A stretch of DNA of 19,537 nt from Bacteroidota bacterium (lineage in GTDB: Bacteria; Pseudomonadota; Alphaproteobacteria; Puniceispirillales; Puniceispirillaceae), in the NCBI GenBank assembly GCA_009936825.1, contig JAACDV010000071.1, forward strand, positions 1 to 19,537. Direction: 5' to 3'. Below, piece after piece: positions 16,784-19,537 of this stretch (positions are counted from its first letter, which is position 1; the number at the start of each line of letters is the position of its first letter). Under the pieces are notes generated by a model. That model was given only the letters and a program-made list of their open reading frames with translations. It was not told the DNA's origin and did no database searches. A program made the position numbers and the translations under genes.

Positions 16784-16803
16784 GGCCAGCAATGGTGCTG
16801 GCC
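16784..16803 (-). other. Intra-operon stem-loop between binding-protein and permease genes
   Basis: GGCCAGCA (16784-16791) and TGCTGGCC (16796-16803) form a perfect 8-bp GC-rich stem with a 4-nt loop. It lies 26 nt after the binding-protein stop. No continuous U-tract follows in the leftward mRNA (it continues TCATTTTG), so it is more likely a 3' stabiliser or partial attenuator than a full terminator, as is common after binding-protein genes. Confidence 0.7.
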
Positions 16804-16828
16804 CCACTAAATAATATCGGCCTAAGAT

Positions 16829-18064
16829 TTAGTCGGCCTGAGCAATGATAGCAGCATATTTCGCTTGAGCATCTGCAGCTGACATTGATGTATCATTCCA
16901 GAACTGAACCATCAGATCTTCAATCTGGCCAATGGTGTCACGTGACAATGCAATGTTACCACCAGCAAGAATCTTGCCGTCTGCAAGCAGGCCAAGGCCC
17001 TTTTTCATGCAGTCATTGGCGGCAGACAGATTTACGTCACCACGAACTGGCAGCGAGCCTTTCTTGAGGTTGAAGCTAACCTGAACCTCTTTCGAGATCA
17101 TCAGGGACGCCAGCTCAAGCTGGGCCTTTGTTGTTTCTGCATCCTTGTTCTTTGGGAAGTAGAACGCATCACCACCAAGCGACAGAACAGGGTTCACACC
17201 CAGACCTGGAAGACAGCTGTAATCCTTACCAGCAACCTGCTCGGCAACAGCAAATTCACCTTGCGCCCAGTCACCCATGATCTGAGCAGCGGCCTGACCA
17301 GTGATAACAGCGGCAGTTGCCAGGTTCCAGTCGGTGACAGAAATGTCAGCGGCCAGTTCACGCGCAGTTGCAGCAGCTTCAAATACTTTTGTGTAAGCAG
17401 GACCAGCAGCAACTGAAGCATCCTTGTCGATGTTCACCTTGTTCCAAGTGTCTGGACCAGCAATGGCCACAGCCAGAACCTCAGTGATCATACCCGTTGA
17501 CTGCCACGCTTGCGCACCAACAGCCATCGGGGCAATACCAGCTGCGCGCAGCTTTGGTGCAGAGGCAACAAACTCATCCCAGTTTGTTGGGACATCCAGA
17601 CCCGCCTTTTGGAAGGCAGGGTTTGACAGCCAAATCCACTGCCATGAATGGATGTTCACCGGCACACAATACAGACGACCATCATATGTACATGCATCGA
17701 GAAGTGAGCCTGGGAAAACAAAATCGCGCCAGCCTTCTTTTTCAGACAGCTCGGTCAGATCAAGAAATAGACCTTCTTGGATCAGGTCTTCGGTCTGACG
17801 GCCGTGGTTAAACTGTGTTGCGCCCATTGGATCGCCACCAAGCAGACGAGAAACAACAGCAGGGATAGCGTTTGTTCCGCCGCCACCGGCGATCGCACCG
17901 TCAACCCATTTATGGCCACTTGCGTCAAGTGCCTTGGCGAATTCAGCAACCGCAGCAGCCTCACCGCCAGATGTCCACCAATGAACAACTTCAAGCTCAG
18001 CGGCTTTGGCTGCTCCCGCTGCCATGATAGCGGTCATAGCGAGCGCAGTAATTGTCTTTTTCAT
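16829..18064 (-). CDS. Sugar ABC transporter substrate-binding protein (CUT1, glucose/mannose-type)
   Basis: 411-aa periplasmic solute-binding protein. The N-terminus is a Sec signal (MKK, hydrophobic core, cleavage probably after AGAAKA at about residue 21). The mature part opens LEVVHWWTSGGEAAAVAEF and GGGGTNAIPAV, then VPVNIHSWQWIWL and MGDWAQGEF. These resemble the glucose/mannose-binding GtsA-like group within the CUT1 family; that comparison is from memory. Cysteines near 125 and 133 (DACTYDGRLYC) could form a disulfide. A strong GGGAGG ribosome site (18070-18075) sits 5 nt before the ATG. It is the first gene of the transporter and beta-mannosidase operon. The true ligand may be mannose, a beta-mannoside or a sugar-inositol conjugate. 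Confidence 0.95.
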   Translation of the reverse strand: MKKTITALAMTAIMAAGAAKAAELEVVHWWTSGGEAAAVAEFAKALDASGHKWVDGAIAGGGGTNAIPAVVSRLLGGDPMGATQFNHGRQTEDLIQEGLFLDLTELSEKEGWRDFVFPGSLLDACTYDGRLYCVPVNIHSWQWIWLSNPAFQKAGLDVPTNWDEFVASAPKLRAAGIAPMAVGAQAWQSTGMITEVLAVAIAGPDTWNKVNIDKDASVAAGPAYTKVFEAAATARELAADISVTDWNLATAAVITGQAAAQIMGDWAQGEFAVAEQVAGKDYSCLPGLGVNPVLSLGGDAFYFPKNKDAETTKAQLELASLMISKEVQVSFNLKKGSLPVRGDVNLSAANDCMKKGLGLLADGKILAGGNIALSRDTIGQIEDLMVQFWNDTSMSAADAQAKYAAIIAQAD

Positions 18065-18111
18065 ACTTTCCTCCCGAAATGTAACTAAGTATGTATTTTT
18101 GTTGTTCGCTG

Positions 18112-18140
18112 GGTATAACGCGATGATATTGATAAATCAA
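18112..18140 (-). promoter_or_regulatory. Candidate promoter of the transporter/beta-mannosidase operon
   Basis: On the minus strand TTGATT (18135-18140) is followed, after 16-17 bp, by TTATAC/TATACC (18112-18118), about 50 nt before the ATG. The -35 lies in the palindrome TTGATAAATCAA (18129-18140), which could be an operator. Confidence 0.4.
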
Positions 18141-18236
18141 TCAGGATGGATAATTATTGTTTTTAATATCTCTGATTTGTTGTTTTATTCTTTTTATGCG
18201 TTTAAAAATGCATTTTAATTACCGTTAGTGCATTAA

Positions 18237-18254
18237 ATTGCAACGCGTTCAAAA
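18237..18254. promoter_or_regulatory. Degenerate second copy of the iol-region palindrome (possible operator)
   Basis: Aligned by eye, this site matches the 3993-4010 palindrome at 12 of 18 positions. It keeps the half-site TTGCAAC exactly and has the perfect core AACGCGTT. It may tie the transporter or the DUF1479 gene to the same regulator. The right half is poor, so this is only suggestive. Confidence 0.25.
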
Positions 18255-18388
18255 CCCTTTTTTGCCCTGATAAAACAGCATAAGGGCTTGGTAAGGGGCA
18301 AGGCGATTTTGCGAAAATCCATCGGACTATGGCATCGTTTCGTCAGTGACCCGAAGTTGAAATAAGTCCGACCCAAGAATGGAAAAAC

Positions 18389-19537
18389 ATGATGGCAAAC
18401 AAAATACCTGAGACGATGACGCCCGAAATACGCGATTCCATCCGCCAGATGAAAGCCGAGATTCGTGCCAAAAATATAGATGTCAAGGCTGCTTTCGAGA
18501 CAATGGATAAGCGCCTTGAGACGCAAATCGTAGCCATAGAAAAAGAGGTGGCCGCAGGTATCTCGCCAATTCCGGTTTGTGACTACACCGATATTTCCAA
18601 TCTTGCCGATGACGCCGCGGATACTCTTCGTGATCGGGTTAAGCAGCGCGGCGTAGCAATTGTGCGTAACGTGTTCGACAAAAAGCGCGTCGAGGCATGG
18701 AACACCGAGTTGATGGATTATGTCGCACGCAATGATTATTTTGAAAAGCAGAAGGAAAAGGACGGGTTGGACAAATATTTCGCCGGTCTTTCCTCATCGA
18801 AACCGCAGATTTTTGGGTTGTATTGGTCAATGGCCCAAATGGAAGCTCGCACGTCTCAGGAACTGGCAGATGTGCGGCGCTGGCTGAACCGGCTTTGGCG
18901 GTTTGAATCTACAAATGGCGCGGAATTCAATCCCGACAAAGAATGCCTTTATGCCGACCGAATGCGCCAGCGTGAGCCCGGCGACAATACGCTTGGTCTT
19001 AGTCCTCATGTGGATGGTGGATCTGTTGAACGCTGGATTGATCGTGGCTATCAAGAGGTCTATCGCCATATTCTTGCAGGTGATATTGCGGCCTATGATC
19101 CGTTTGACGCGGCCTTTCGGACAACGACTCAGGAAATTCCATCGCCTGCCGTCTGTTCTATGTTTAGAACCTATCAGGGATGGACCGCGCTTAGCCGTCA
19201 AGGGCCGGGCGATGGCACCTTGAATCTGGTGCCGATCGCTGACGCCATGGGATGGATGATTCTGCGCGCCCTGCAAGATGATGTTCCGGATGACGCGCTA
19301 TGCGGTGCTGCACCAAGCCGCGCTCTGACCGTCAGCGCCGAATATCATGCCAAACTGCTGCGCGCCTATGTTCCCATTCCGGTTGTTGAAGCCGGTGACA
19401 CGGTATGGTGGCACCCCGACGTTATTCACGGCGTGGAAGACAAACATTCCGGCGACGGCTATAGCAATGTGATGTATATCGGCGCCGCGCCGGATTGCGA
19501 TAAAAACCGTGCCTTTTTGTCAAAACAGCAACCTGCA
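18389..19537 (+). CDS. DUF1479 (YbiU-like) family protein, probable Fe(II)/2-oxoglutarate oxygenase fold (3' truncated by window edge)
   Basis: The frame is open from the ATG pair at 18389/18392 to the end of the window (383 codons), so the C-terminus is missing; full family members are a little over 400 aa. The family was defined as uncharacterised DUF1479. The sequence shows an oxygenase-like facial triad: His207 and Asp209 (LSPHVDGGS) and a distal His347 (WWHPDVIHGVED). RGVAIVRNVFD (about 88-98) resembles the entry strand of 2OG oxygenases. The ribosome site is weak, and the choice between the two adjacent ATGs is open. The gene is divergent from the sugar transporter operon, a setting that suggests a role on the transported compound; substrate is unknown. 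Confidence 0.88.
   Translation, partial: MMANKIPETMTPEIRDSIRQMKAEIRAKNIDVKAAFETMDKRLETQIVAIEKEVAAGISPIPVCDYTDISNLADDAADTLRDRVKQRGVAIVRNVFDKKRVEAWNTELMDYVARNDYFEKQKEKDGLDKYFAGLSSSKPQIFGLYWSMAQMEARTSQELADVRRWLNRLWRFESTNGAEFNPDKECLYADRMRQREPGDNTLGLSPHVDGGSVERWIDRGYQEVYRHILAGDIAAYDPFDAAFRTTTQEIPSPAVCSMFRTYQGWTALSRQGPGDGTLNLVPIADAMGWMILRALQDDVPDDALCGAAPSRALTVSAEYHAKLLRAYVPIPVVEAGDTVWWHPDVIHGVEDKHSGDGYSNVMYIGAAPDCDKNRAFLSKQQPA

Larger units (their letters stand above)
18065..18388. other. Divergent AT-rich intergenic region with several palindromes
   Basis: This 324-bp stretch separates the binding-protein gene from the DUF1479 gene. I see no credible gene in it. It contains a candidate leftward promoter (18112-18140), a palindrome AAAATGCATTTT (18205-18216), a degenerate copy of the iol operator (18237-18254), a palindrome GATTTTGCGAAAATC (18305-18319), and an inverted pair TCGGACT (18322-18328) / AGTCCGA (18365-18371) just before the DUF1479 start. 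The part nearest the binding-protein gene is strongly AT-rich. Confidence 0.7.

Noticed and set aside
1..19537. Mobile elements, tRNA genes, CRISPR arrays, attachment sites
   Set aside because: Looked for transposase-like proteins, long direct or inverted terminal repeats, cloverleaf-like sequences and regularly spaced repeats; none was seen.

Overview
The window reads as part of a carbohydrate-catabolism island from a mid-GC Gram-negative bacterium, most likely a marine alphaproteobacterium. That placement rests on gene content, protein style and compact operons with short overlaps; no rRNA or other phylogenetic marker is present. There are 17 protein-coding genes, two of them cut by the window edges. 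I see no tRNA, rRNA, CRISPR array or transposase.

Left block (about 2-3963): the 3' part of a LacI-family regulator runs rightward and converges on a leftward operon. That operon encodes a Gfo/Idh/MocA dehydrogenase, an IolE/MocC-like inosose dehydratase and a second Gfo/Idh/MocA dehydrogenase. The promoter region 3964-4094 is divergent and carries two abutting inverted repeats, one a typical LacI-type CG-centred palindrome.

Central block (4095-11418, rightward): an almost complete myo-inositol pathway, in the order iolD, iolC, a divergent iolB-like gene, iolJ, iolG, canonical iolB, then a phytanoyl-CoA-dioxygenase-like Fe(II)/2-oxoglutarate oxygenase. With the IolE-like protein of the left block these cover inositol to inosose (IolG), dehydration (IolE), ring hydrolysis (IolD), isomerisation (IolB), phosphorylation (IolC) and aldol cleavage (IolJ). 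The final semialdehyde dehydrogenase (iolA) is not in the window.

Right block (18064 down to 11441, leftward): a CUT1 sugar ABC transporter (binding protein, two permeases, UgpC/MalK-type ATPase) followed by a cytoplasmic-looking GH2 beta-mannosidase. A stem-loop sits after the binding-protein gene. Divergent from this operon, across a 324-bp AT-rich intergenic region, is a DUF1479 (YbiU-like) 2-oxoglutarate-oxygenase-type protein that runs off the right edge.

Working model (inference): the transporter imports a beta-mannoside, possibly a mannosylated or otherwise decorated inositol. The beta-mannosidase frees the parts, the extra dehydrogenases and oxygenase(s) convert modified inositols, and the iol enzymes degrade the ring. 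The extra enzymes beyond core iol (three Gfo/Idh/MocA proteins, two IolB-type cupins, two oxygenases, one beta-mannosidase) are the most interesting part of the window.
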